Source of the DNA: Solibacillus sp. R5-41 | GTDB taxonomy: Bacteria; Bacillota; Bacilli; Bacillales_A; Planococcaceae | Assembly: GCF_002736105.1 (NCBI RefSeq) | Contig: NZ_CP024123.1 | Location: forward strand, 3,588,001-3,652,000 | Length of the DNA stretch: 64,000 bases | Direction of reading: 5' to 3' | Shown: in pieces, positions 49,469 through 57,495 of the stretch | Numbering within the stretch: position 1 is the stretch's first letter | How the letters are laid out: every line of letters begins with the position of its first letter | Position numbers and translations under genes: made by a program | The notes under the pieces: generated by a model | Told to the model about the DNA's origin: nothing | Database searches by the model: none | The model's input: only the letters and a program-made list of their open reading frames with translations

Positions 49469-50172
49469 TACATTTCCTCCGCATTTAACACAAAACGGTA
49501 ACCTGCTCCACGAACCGTTTCAATGCTAGAAAGAATATCGTAATCCGATAATTTCTTTCGTACACGCGTCATATTTACATTTAATGTATTTTCATCAACA
49601 AATGCTTGATCATCCCACAATTCCTCTAATAATTGATCGCGGCTCACAACTTTTGGCGCATGTCCCATTAAAAGCCCTAAAATAACACATTCCTTCTTTT
49701 GAAGGGGTACCGTTAACTCTTTTATTTGTAATTCCATTCTTTCTAGATACAGTGTTAGCTGACCCTGCTTAATTGTCCGTTCCTCTTGACGTATTGAGTA
49801 TTCCCCATATGTGCGACGTAAGTGGCTGCGAATTTTAGCTAGTACAATCTCATAGTTGAACGGCTTTGTAATGAAATCATCGCCACCATTTTCAAGTGCG
49901 AAAATTTGATCCATTTCTCCAGACCTGGCTGAAATAAATAAAATCGGGCATTTCGTATATTGACGTAACTTACGACACCAATAATAGCCGTCATATGTAG
50001 GTAAATTAATATCGAGTAGGACAAGGTGTGGATTAAATGCTAAACATTCTTCAATCACCTGTTCAAAATTTTGCACAATCGCCACATCATATTGGTATTT
50101 CCTTAATGTTTCTGCTAATAATGATGCAATTTTCACATCATCTTCAACAACGAAAATTCGGTGCTTTTCCAT
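49468..50172 (-). CDS. BceR-type OmpR-family response regulator
   Basis: A 234-residue regulator: receiver (about 1-115) with acidic VVEDD, Asp in LVLLDINLPTYDG, Thr/Ser region LFISARSG and Lys in ITKPFNYE; C-terminal winged helix (about 135-232) with ELWDDQAFVDENTLNVNMTR and VRGAGYRF. ATG at 50172 follows GAGAGGTG. It is first in the five-gene operon regulator-kinase-unknown-ATPase-permease. Confidence 0.94.
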   Translation of the reverse strand: MEKHRIFVVEDDVKIASLLAETLRKYQYDVAIVQNFEQVIEECLAFNPHLVLLDINLPTYDGYYWCRKLRQYTKCPILFISARSGEMDQIFALENGGDDFITKPFNYEIVLAKIRSHLRRTYGEYSIRQEERTIKQGQLTLYLERMELQIKELTVPLQKKECVILGLLMGHAPKVVSRDQLLEELWDDQAFVDENTLNVNMTRVRKKLSDYDILSSIETVRGAGYRFVLNAEEM

Positions 50173-50223
50173 AAAATCACCTCTCTTTTTAATGTAAGCT
50201 TTCCCTTTCAATAGTACACTAAA

Positions 50224-50257
50224 AAAAAGTACACTCAAAGTCATGAGCGTACTTTTT
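50224..50257 (-). terminator. Terminator of lplJ, beyond repeat R9
   Basis: AAAAAGTACACTCA/TGAGCGTACTTTTT with one mismatch, followed on the minus strand by further T. It separates lplJ (and its repeat) from the Bce-type operon. Confidence 0.8.
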
Positions 50258-50260
50258 CTA

Positions 50261-50395
50261 ATCAATTACGCCTTGGCGAAATTGCGTCCAGATTTGGAAT
50301 TGTACTTGCACAATTAACTCCCTTCAAAATCTGTGACATCCGTCGGAGACTTTATCTTCATTCAATGGGTGTTTGTACACCCATTGAATGAAGAT
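50261..50395 (+). repeat. Composite intergenic repeat, copy R9 (modules A and E)
   Basis: Module A has AATTACGCC/GGCGAAATT, then CAGATTT...AAAATCTG around AATTGT/ACAATT, an inner stem quite different from the CGAGC stem of R1. Module E is extended to a perfect 18-base-pair stem (50354-50371, 50378-50395). Lies in the lplJ 3' untranslated region. Confidence 0.85.
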
Positions 50396-50400
50396 ATTTG

Positions 50401-51393
50401 TTAATAAATTAATTGTAAAAATTCCTCTTTTGTTATACCACCGAAATAGTTCGGAATGTCGATATTACCGAGTTTTTCTTCAACTGCATTTCGGTCGTAT
50501 TTTGTACCAATTAATAATTGTTCGATTTCCTCTACGTCACCAACACCAAAAAAGTCTCCGAATATCGTTACTTCTTCAATGATTCCCTTACTTACTTCTA
50601 ATCGGATATCAATGCTGCCTGACGGGAAACGTTGTGATTTTTGAATATTGAAGCGTGGTGATTTTCCGTAGTTCCAATCCCATTGCTGATAACGGTTTTT
50701 CGAAATTTCATGGATTTCCGCCCAATCTGCTTCTGCTAATTCATAGTATTGAATATTTTCTTCACCATCAAAAATGGATTTTAAAATTTCCAGACGGAAT
50801 TGTTCCACTGTTATCTTTTCAGGAAGGAAATCAATAATATTCGCAACTCGAGAACGAACGGATTTAATTCCTTTTGATTCAATCTTATCTTGCTTCACTT
50901 TTAATGAGCTTACTACCGCATCAATATCTAAATTAAACATTAATGTACCATGGCTAAACATACGACCACGCGTAGAATACTGTGCATTTCCAGAAACTTT
51001 CTTGCCTTCTGCTAAAATATCGTTACGACCAGAAAGCTCTGAATTAACACCTAATTTTGAAAGTGCATCTACTACAGGCTGCGTAAACTTTTTATAGTTA
51101 TTAAAGCTGTTACCATCATCTTTTGTTAAAAAGCTGAAGTTTAAATTATTTAAATCATGGTACACAGCTCCCCCACCTGAAAGACGGCGAACGACAATTA
51201 CGTCATTTGCTTCAACGTAATCTGTATTAATCTCTTCAATCGTATTTTGATTCTTTCCGATAATGATTGATGGCTGATTAATATAGAACAATAAGTAATC
51301 ATCTTTTTCAATATCCATATTTTTCAAAACATACTCTTCAATTGCTAAGTTGATACGTGGATCTGTAATTCCTTTGTTATCGATAAAATACAT
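50401..51393 (-). CDS. lplJ: Lipoate--protein ligase
   Basis: A 330-residue ligase that attaches free lipoate to E2 subunits and GcvH using ATP. Motifs: the lipoyl-AMP pocket RRLSGGGAVYHDLNN, GRNDILAEGKKVSGNAQ with the catalytic Lys, and FSHGTLMFNLD. The C-terminal accessory domain is present (about 250-330). The preceding gene on the other strand is yhfH, as B. subtilis has yhfH near lplJ (yhfJ). Confidence 0.95.
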   Translation of the reverse strand: MYFIDNKGITDPRINLAIEEYVLKNMDIEKDDYLLFYINQPSIIIGKNQNTIEEINTDYVEANDVIVVRRLSGGGAVYHDLNNLNFSFLTKDDGNSFNNYKKFTQPVVDALSKLGVNSELSGRNDILAEGKKVSGNAQYSTRGRMFSHGTLMFNLDIDAVVSSLKVKQDKIESKGIKSVRSRVANIIDFLPEKITVEQFRLEILKSIFDGEENIQYYELAEADWAEIHEISKNRYQQWDWNYGKSPRFNIQKSQRFPSGSIDIRLEVSKGIIEEVTIFGDFFGVGDVEEIEQLLIGTKYDRNAVEEKLGNIDIPNYFGGITKEEFLQLIY

Positions 51394-51534
51394 GGTTCCT
51401 CACTCCTTCACAATTTCTCCATATTTATTTTAACGCAAATTAGGCATTTTGTGTTGACGAAATAAAACTGTTATAATACAATGATTAATATCAACACAAG
51501 TCATATAACAGACTTAAAAAAAGGAGGAGCCACA

Positions 51535-51660
51535 ATGTTAGAAAACGTAGTCGAATTTTTCAAAAACTTACCAGATAAAATTTGTGTACAATGCGGTGAT
51601 AAAATTGAAGAACAAAGCGAGTGCTACAGCAACAATTGTGAAAAATGCAACTCTCTTTAA
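51535..51660 (+). CDS. yhfH: YhfH-family small zinc-ribbon-like protein
   Basis: A 41-residue protein with strong AGGAGGAG upstream of the ATG. It contains CVQCGDKIEEQSEC and NNCEKC, five or more Cys in two knuckle-like pairs, which suggests a bound zinc. It matches the small YhfH family in length and pattern (from memory). Divergent from lplJ and followed by a strong terminator. Function unknown. Confidence 0.85.
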   Translation: MLENVVEFFKNLPDKICVQCGDKIEEQSECYSNNCEKCNSL

Positions 51661-51742
51661 TAATCGTTGATACATCGTTAGACATTATAATTTGCTAACA
51701 CTTTCATCTTTGATAAAGATGAACCTATAACAGCTTACATTC

Positions 51743-51777
51743 AAACCACGAGCCCGCTCAAAACTCGTGGTTTTTTT
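51743..51777 (+). terminator. Terminator of yhfH
   Basis: AAACCACGAG/CTCGTGGTTT followed by seven T. Confidence 0.9.
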
Positions 51778-51894
51778 ATTTTGAAACTCTGCATGAGCAT
51801 TTCAGAAAATAAATCTCCTGTATGGTAGTTCTATCCATCAAATTTCAAATTCTAACCGCCACTTTCGACTTTCTATCCGTTTAAATGAAAAAAC

Positions 51895-51920
51895 GTCCTG
51901 CCGCAATATAGCAACAGGAC
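51895..51920 (-). terminator. Terminator of yhgE
   Basis: GTCCTG/CAGGAC stem with a 14-base loop, followed on the minus strand by GTTTTTTC. Confidence 0.65.
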
Positions 51921-51937
51921 ATTTCCATCTATTTGTA

Positions 51938-54127
51938 TTATTTACTTTCTACTTGATGCTTTGAATAACGCTTTTTATGAATTAACGTAAAGTAGCTAAA
52001 CGTAATTGCTAAACAACTTAATAAATACGTACCTAATATCGCCCAGTTAAATTGTAAGAATGTGTTATCACCCATTGAAATGGCAGATTTAAAGCCTTGA
52101 ACTGAGAACGTCATCGGTAAAAATGTATTGAAAATATGAAGTTGCTCTGGCAATAATTCAAGTGGGAATGTTCCCGCACTTGTTACTAATTGGAAAATCA
52201 AAATTAAGATTGCAATGAAGCGACCTGGATCCCCCAATATTGACACAAGCATTTGAACTAAAGCTAAAAACGTAAAGCTTGTTAAAATCGTTGTAATAAT
52301 AAATTGAGGCATGCTTCCAACTTCTAAACCTAATACTCCTACAACAATTGCAATCGTAATAATTGATTGAATGATCCCTACGACCGCTAATACAGACACC
52401 TTACTCACAAACCAGCTTGCACCGTTTTTTGGAATAATGGCTGGCTCGACTAATGGGAAAACAATTGAGATTAATAGCGCACCTACGAATAGACCCAATG
52501 AAATAAAGTAAGGAGCAAACCCTGTTCCGTAGTTTGGTACATGGTTAACCGCTGTTTTTTCAACTTCCACTGGTGAACCGACCATATTATACGTATCTTC
52601 TGTCGGATTAATATCTATCTGACTACTTGCTTCTGTTAAATTTTCCGTTAACGTCGCTGTTCCATCTGCTAAATCTTTTGTACCATCCACTAAAGATGAA
52701 GATCCTTCTGCTAATTCGCCCGATTTTTCTACTAATAACGATGTACCGTCATTTAATTTATTCGAACCTGTTGCGAGTGTATTAAGTCCAGATGCAAGTT
52801 CATTTGCTCCTTGTGACGCATCGCCAGCACCTTGGCTTAACTGTTGTAATTTTTCCGCTAAAGTTGAATTCCCTGCTGCTAAAGAATTTGCCCCTTCAAG
52901 CAATTGTGAAGAATTGTTTGTAAGCTCTTCAACACCTGCTGCAAGTTGCTTTTGACCCTCATTTAGTTTTTCTGCACCTTCGCTAAGTGCTGTAATTTTA
53001 TCATCAAGTCCATTTGTCCCCGTATGAAGTTGGTTTAATCCACCACTCACTTGCGAACTACCTGCTTGTAATTGGGCTAAAGTCGTTTTTAATGCCGCTT
53101 GACTTTCTTCTGGTAATGATGGAATAACCGCTTGTAGCTGCTGCTCTAATTGATTAATACCACCTGTAATATTTGCAGAACCGTCCGCTAATGCTTGTAT
53201 TTTATCATCCATATTGGCAGTTCCTTGAGATAATGCTGCTAAATTAGAAGATAGGCTTGCCTGACCTGTTGTAAGCTCTTTTTGTCCACTTGCAACTTGA
53301 TCAACACCAGTAACATATTTGTTAAGCCCTTGATGTAATGCCTCTGCACCTTGTGATGCGGTTGTTGCACCTGCTGCAAGCTGATTACTACCATCTGCAA
53401 TTTTTGCCACACCAGTTGCTAATTCATTTGCCCCTGTTGCTGCTTTTTGTGCACCTTCCGTTAATTCAGTCGAACCATCCGATAATTCAATCGTGCTTGA
53501 AGCTAATTGTTCTAAATACCCTTTTAAATCATCTGCACCGTCGACAATTTTTTGTGCACCTTCATCCAATTGACCTGCACCATCTGCCGCTTCAGTATAA
53601 CCATCACCTAAAGTTGTAATGGAATTGAATAATTCTTCAGCAAACGTCGCAGAAACTTGTGCATTTACTTCTGCTTTAATCATTTCCATTGCTGATTCCC
53701 CAATTTGAGCACTTAGGAAGTTAAAGCCCTCATTTGGAATGTATTCAATTTTTAACTTTTGAGGTGAATCATCTAATAACGTTGTCACATGCTGTGAAAA
53801 GTTTTCTGGAATTTTAATTAAAATATAATATTTCCGATCTTTTAATGCGTTTTCTGCATCTGATTGATCGATTTCTTCAAATTTAAATTGCTTACTTTTT
53901 ACAAGGTTTTCAACGAGTTCATCGCCGACTTGTAGCGACTCACCCTCCATCGTAGCACCTTTATCTTCGTTAACAATTGCCACTGGTAGGCTTTCTAAAT
54001 TGGCATATGGATCCCAAAACGCCCATAAAAACATTCCCGCGTAAAGCACTGGAACGAATAATACAGCAATTGTTGCCACGAGCATTTTTCGAGTTTTAAG
54101 TAATTTTAACCACTCTGCTTTAATCAT
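51938..54127 (-). CDS. yhgE: YhgE/Pip-family membrane protein
   Basis: A 729-residue protein. One N-terminal helix (about 15-37) is followed by a long extracytoplasmic region and then about five C-terminal helices (about 530-720), an ABC-2-permease-like layout. The region at about residues 190-470 is built of imperfect repeats such as ELATGVAKIADGSNQLAAG and GANELASGLNTLATGSNKL, about 11 residues per unit, likely a coiled rod. Related proteins include the phage-infection protein Pip and the type VII secretion subunit EsaA, plus exporters. GGAGG precedes the ATG. A likely operator for the neighbouring TetR protein lies just upstream. Confidence 0.9.
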   Translation of the reverse strand: MIKAEWLKLLKTRKMLVATIAVLFVPVLYAGMFLWAFWDPYANLESLPVAIVNEDKGATMEGESLQVGDELVENLVKSKQFKFEEIDQSDAENALKDRKYYILIKIPENFSQHVTTLLDDSPQKLKIEYIPNEGFNFLSAQIGESAMEMIKAEVNAQVSATFAEELFNSITTLGDGYTEAADGAGQLDEGAQKIVDGADDLKGYLEQLASSTIELSDGSTELTEGAQKAATGANELATGVAKIADGSNQLAAGATTASQGAEALHQGLNKYVTGVDQVASGQKELTTGQASLSSNLAALSQGTANMDDKIQALADGSANITGGINQLEQQLQAVIPSLPEESQAALKTTLAQLQAGSSQVSGGLNQLHTGTNGLDDKITALSEGAEKLNEGQKQLAAGVEELTNNSSQLLEGANSLAAGNSTLAEKLQQLSQGAGDASQGANELASGLNTLATGSNKLNDGTSLLVEKSGELAEGSSSLVDGTKDLADGTATLTENLTEASSQIDINPTEDTYNMVGSPVEVEKTAVNHVPNYGTGFAPYFISLGLFVGALLISIVFPLVEPAIIPKNGASWFVSKVSVLAVVGIIQSIITIAIVVGVLGLEVGSMPQFIITTILTSFTFLALVQMLVSILGDPGRFIAILILIFQLVTSAGTFPLELLPEQLHIFNTFLPMTFSVQGFKSAISMGDNTFLQFNWAILGTYLLSCLAITFSYFTLIHKKRYSKHQVESK

Positions 54128-54150
54128 TTATTCTCCTCCATTTAGTACTT

Positions 54151-54177
54151 GTTGACCAAAAACGTCATCTGGTCAAA
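54151..54177. promoter_or_regulatory. Probable operator upstream of yhgE
   Basis: TTGACCA (54152-54158) and TGGTCAA (54170-54176) form an inverted repeat, and the segment GTCATCTGGTCA is shared with the site upstream of the TetR gene at 54846-54880. Confidence 0.6.
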
Positions 54178-54187
54178 CTAGTGAAAA

Positions 54188-54219
54188 AAAATTCAATTAC
54201 ACCACGGCGTAATTGCGTC
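54188..54219 (-). terminator. Repeat fragment R10 (module A1) acting as terminator of yhgD
   Basis: CAATTACACC/GGCGTAATTG-type hairpin, with the TCAATTACaCC...GGCGTAATTGCGTC sequence of module A1. Read from yhgD the stem is followed by AATTTTTTTTC, so it has all parts of a Rho-independent terminator. Confidence 0.7.
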
Positions 54220-54240
54220 TTTTTAATATCCCCAAGTGGT

Positions 54241-54813
54241 TTATTTTTTTGCTAAACCACGGAATATTGTTTCTTTAAATAAAGCTAATATATCCTCTTC
54301 TTTTATTGGTTCTTCATGCGTCGATTGCCAGTCTACGATGAAAGCAAGATAGGTTTTAAATAGCATATAAGAAACATGTTCTTTATTGCATTCTATTATT
54401 TCATCCTTTTCAATCCCAATTTGAATTCGGGCAGAAATATAAGAAATAATTTCTCGTTCAATTTCTAAAAGCATCTGTTTTACTGCCGGCGTTCGTAGTT
54501 CTTTTTCCTCTTCTACGAGTTTGGCAAATAATAAATGGCGTTCTCTAAATTGAAGCATTTTCATTAATGAAGTATGAGCATTGTGCATAAAACTCGCATT
54601 GGAGTCAATCGATTTATCTGTTTCACTCTTCATTTCATCAATTAAATTGAGTACTACTTCTTGGAAAAGTTCTTCTTTATTTGCGAAAAACGTGTAAACC
54701 GTTCCCTTTCCAACATTCGCAATTTTAGCAACTTGCTCAATTGTCGTTGCTTTATAACCAAATAACGTGAAAGATTTCGTTGCAGACTGTAAAATTTCTT
54801 GACGTCGATCCAC
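54241..54813 (-). CDS. yhgD: TetR/AcrR-family repressor (YhgD-like)
   Basis: A 190-residue regulator. The N-terminal helix-turn-helix (about 8-50) reads ILQSATKSFTLFGYKATTIE and VGKGTVYTFFANKEELF. The remaining helices form the ligand domain; the ligand is unknown. Start is GTG at 54813 with GGAGG upstream. It is in tandem with yhgE as in B. subtilis; two similar inverted repeats near both genes are its likely targets. Confidence 0.9.
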   Translation of the reverse strand: MDRRQEILQSATKSFTLFGYKATTIEQVAKIANVGKGTVYTFFANKEELFQEVVLNLIDEMKSETDKSIDSNASFMHNAHTSLMKMLQFRERHLLFAKLVEEEKELRTPAVKQMLLEIEREIISYISARIQIGIEKDEIIECNKEHVSYMLFKTYLAFIVDWQSTHEEPIKEEDILALFKETIFRGLAKK

Positions 54814-54845
54814 TTACCCACCTCCATAAATAATAAATAAACGAG

Positions 54846-54880
54846 AATGACCAGAAAACCATTTCGGTCATCTGGTCATT
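54846..54880. promoter_or_regulatory. Probable TetR operator upstream of yhgD
   Basis: AATGACCAGA (54846-54855) and TCTGGTCATT (54871-54880) form a perfect ten-base inverted repeat with a 15-base spacer; the inner part contains the direct repeat GGTCA-TCT-GGTCA. Confidence 0.65.
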
Positions 54881-54911
54881 ATTATACACCGATTTTATTG
54901 AATTGCAATTA

Positions 54912-55412
54912 TTAATGATTATCTTTTTTCTCTGAATCCTTATTTTCGTCGTGCCCAGCTCCATGGTCCATTGAACTAGAGCTTCCATCCTCTAAAACTT
55001 TACTCATATCCGGGTTCCCAACTACTAACTCTTGCTTTGGCATCACATGTAATCCGCGCGCTGTTGTGTGGGCAAACATATAGTACACACCGTCCTGATC
55101 AAATGTATAATCGACCGCATAAACCCCGTCTTCTGTAAGTTTTCCGTCTATCATTTGACCGTCCTCGCGTAAGCCCGATTCCCACACTTCAAATTTTACT
55201 TCCTCAGCATCATCTACCGCTTCATCGCCTTGTGTAACACGTGCAGCAAGCTGAATTGTTTCGTTTACATTTAAATGCTCCGGTGTTTGAATTTCAACAA
55301 CAACTTCCACTGGCATTACACCATTATCTAATGTATCTACTTCTGGTTCTTCGCCTCCACAGCCAAATAATAATACCGGAATTGCTACTAAACTATACAT
55401 CCATTTTTTCAT
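54912..55412 (-). CDS. FixH/YtkA-like lipoprotein
   Basis: A 166-residue lipoprotein. The signal peptide ends in LLFGC, a lipobox. The central domain (about 30-130) is a beta-sandwich of the FixH/YtkA-like type: VEVVVEIQTPEHLNVNE, DGVYAVDYTFDQDGVYYMF. The C-terminal tail (SSMDHGAGHDENKDSE) is His- and Asp-rich and could bind metal (inference). It is last in a four-gene group with the kinase, regulator and propeller lipoprotein, overlapping the kinase by one base. A role in sensing or copper/redox chemistry is possible but not shown. Confidence 0.82.
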   Translation of the reverse strand: MKKWMYSLVAIPVLLFGCGGEEPEVDTLDNGVMPVEVVVEIQTPEHLNVNETIQLAARVTQGDEAVDDAEEVKFEVWESGLREDGQMIDGKLTEDGVYAVDYTFDQDGVYYMFAHTTARGLHVMPKQELVVGNPDMSKVLEDGSSSSMDHGAGHDENKDSEKKDNH

Positions 55413-56803
55413 TATGATTCCTCCATTATTGGGAGCGTAATAATTACGTCCGTTCCTTTTGCTAATGTACTTTCAATTTTTAGTTTGCCATGATGTTGTT
55501 TAACAATTTGTTCGACAATGGATAAACCTAAGCCACTGCCTCCATCCGATCGACTCCGCGCTTTATTGACACGATAAAAACGTTCTGTAATATGTGGTAA
55601 ATCTTCGGCTGGAATACCAATTCCACTATCAGTTACCGTAATGACTGCATCACTTCCAATTTCTTTAGAATGGATTAAAATAGCCGCGTTTTCCTGAGAG
55701 TAACGTACTGCATTTTCGATAACATTAATAAAAACTTGCTTTATTTTTTCTTCATCACCCATGACAATCAATTCTTCTTCAAGGCTTTGTTCAATTTGAA
55801 TACGTTTAGCTATTGCCTGATTTTGTAGCAATGACACTGCATCCCGTATCGTTTCAGCTAGCACAAGTGGCTCAGTTTCAGATAACGGGATTTTTTCATC
55901 TTTTCTTGCAAGCTGCATCAACTCATTTGTTAATCGCTCCATTCGAGCAGATTCACGTGCAATGAGCCCAATCGCTTCATCTCTTTTTTGATCTGATATA
56001 TACCCATTTTGAATTGCTTCACTATATCCCTTTACATAGCTAATTGGTGTACGCAACTCATGTGATACCGTTGCAAGGAATGACTTTTGTGCTTCATCTT
56101 CCCGTTGAATGGATTGGGCCATCTGATTAAAGGCGGTGGAAAGTGTGCCGATTTCATCCTTTGATGTCACATCAACTCTTGTTGCGTACTCTCCTTGGGC
56201 CATGTGATTCACTGCCTGTTGTAAATTAGCTAATGGCCGTAAAATTTTTCGCATTCCTTGGTACACAAAAAATGTCGCAACTAATAAAAACATTACCGCG
56301 CCCGTTATAAGCAGCACTACTTCTTCTTTAGCCAATTCCGAAATCTTTGCTAACGGATAATATAAATAAATAATTCCTTCCAAACGATTTTGGTCGGTAA
56401 ATGGCAAGATGACTGAAATAATTTGGCGTTCAAAACGTTTTTCAAAACCAATTTTTATTACAGCATTTCCTGCTATTAGTTGCTGACGTTCTGCCGGTCC
56501 AATTAACGCATCATAATCAACATCAAACGGGACACACGCACTCAGCTCACGTGGATTTCTCACCGCAAAAATAGGAATATTTGAATAGGCGGCGTAATTG
56601 TCAATCGCATCAATTAGTTCGTCCGTTACTTTTCCACCTTTATACATCGTTTGCAGCTTTTCGCCGACTTCTACCATCTTTATCTTCGTATCTTCAACAT
56701 AAAAGTGTTCATAAAGAAAGTCTGTAAATATGTACATGAAAACAACCGTCGCACTTAAAAATAATACAATTAGCAGCCAAATTTTCGAGGACAACTTTTT
56801 CAT
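55412..56803 (-). CDS. Sensor histidine kinase
   Basis: A 463-residue kinase: helix 1 (about 7-29), an extracytoplasmic sensor domain (about 30-155), helix 2 (about 158-180), HAMP (about 182-235), the His box FLATVSHELRTPISYVKGYSE (about 243-263) and ATPase motifs NVIENAVRYSQE, DSGIGIPAEDL and GGSGLGLSIV. It resembles ResE/PhoR/WalK-group kinases. Its start overlaps the regulator by four bases. Confidence 0.93.
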   Translation of the reverse strand: MKKLSSKIWLLIVLFLSATVVFMYIFTDFLYEHFYVEDTKIKMVEVGEKLQTMYKGGKVTDELIDAIDNYAAYSNIPIFAVRNPRELSACVPFDVDYDALIGPAERQQLIAGNAVIKIGFEKRFERQIISVILPFTDQNRLEGIIYLYYPLAKISELAKEEVVLLITGAVMFLLVATFFVYQGMRKILRPLANLQQAVNHMAQGEYATRVDVTSKDEIGTLSTAFNQMAQSIQREDEAQKSFLATVSHELRTPISYVKGYSEAIQNGYISDQKRDEAIGLIARESARMERLTNELMQLARKDEKIPLSETEPLVLAETIRDAVSLLQNQAIAKRIQIEQSLEEELIVMGDEEKIKQVFINVIENAVRYSQENAAILIHSKEIGSDAVITVTDSGIGIPAEDLPHITERFYRVNKARSRSDGGSGLGLSIVEQIVKQHHGKLKIESTLAKGTDVIITLPIMEES

Positions 56804-57492
56804 GTCGTTTTTTCAAAGCGGTACCCAATTCCCCACACAGTTTGAATGTACTCGCTTGCTGCTTTCGATTTTTTCCCTAGCTTGATACGCAATGTTTTAA
56901 TATGGGTATCTACTGTACGTGTTCCACCCGCGTAATTCAGTTCCCATATTCGTTCCAATAGCTGCTCACGCGAATACACGGTATTTGGATTTTGCATAAA
57001 TAAATGCAGCAACTCGAATTCCTTTAAAGTGAGCGACACCACATCATCATCAATGAATACTTTTCGAGAAATCTCATCCATTTTGATCACACCACATTGC
57101 AAAAAGTTCGCTTCCACCTGCTGAGTGGCAATGCCTGTTCTTCGTAATACCGCTTGAATTCGTGCTATTAATTCATTCGCCGTAAAGGGCTTGACGATGT
57201 AATCATCACCGCCAATAGTTAGCCCTTTTACTTTATCCTCATTTGCATCGCGTGCTGTTAAAAATATTACGGGAACTTGACATATTGCTTGAATCGCTTC
57301 ACATACAACAAATCCATCTTCCCCTGGCATCATCACATCGAGCAATACTAAATCAACTTGCTGCTTTGTCAGGATATGATACGCTTCTGTCCCATTCGCA
57401 GCCATTTTTATCGTGTAGCCTGATTGGGATAGTACAATGTCAATTAGCTGCCTCATATTTTCTTCATCATCTACAATTAATATTGTTACCAT
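56800..57492 (-). CDS. OmpR-family response regulator
   Basis: A 230-residue regulator: receiver with LIVDDEENMRQ, Asp in LVLLDVMMPGEDG, Thr in FLTARD and Lys in DYIVKPFTANELI; winged-helix domain with SLTKEFELLHLF-like core at SLTLKEFELLHLF and GGTRTVDTHIKTLRIKLG ending in VWGIGYRF. GAGGG lies eight bases before the ATG. It begins three bases after the propeller lipoprotein gene. Confidence 0.93.
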   Translation of the reverse strand: MVTILIVDDEENMRQLIDIVLSQSGYTIKMAANGTEAYHILTKQQVDLVLLDVMMPGEDGFVVCEAIQAICQVPVIFLTARDANEDKVKGLTIGGDDYIVKPFTANELIARIQAVLRRTGIATQQVEANFLQCGVIKMDEISRKVFIDDDVVSLTLKEFELLHLFMQNPNTVYSREQLLERIWELNYAGGTRTVDTHIKTLRIKLGKKSKAASEYIQTVWGIGYRFEKTT

Positions 57493-57495
57493 CCG

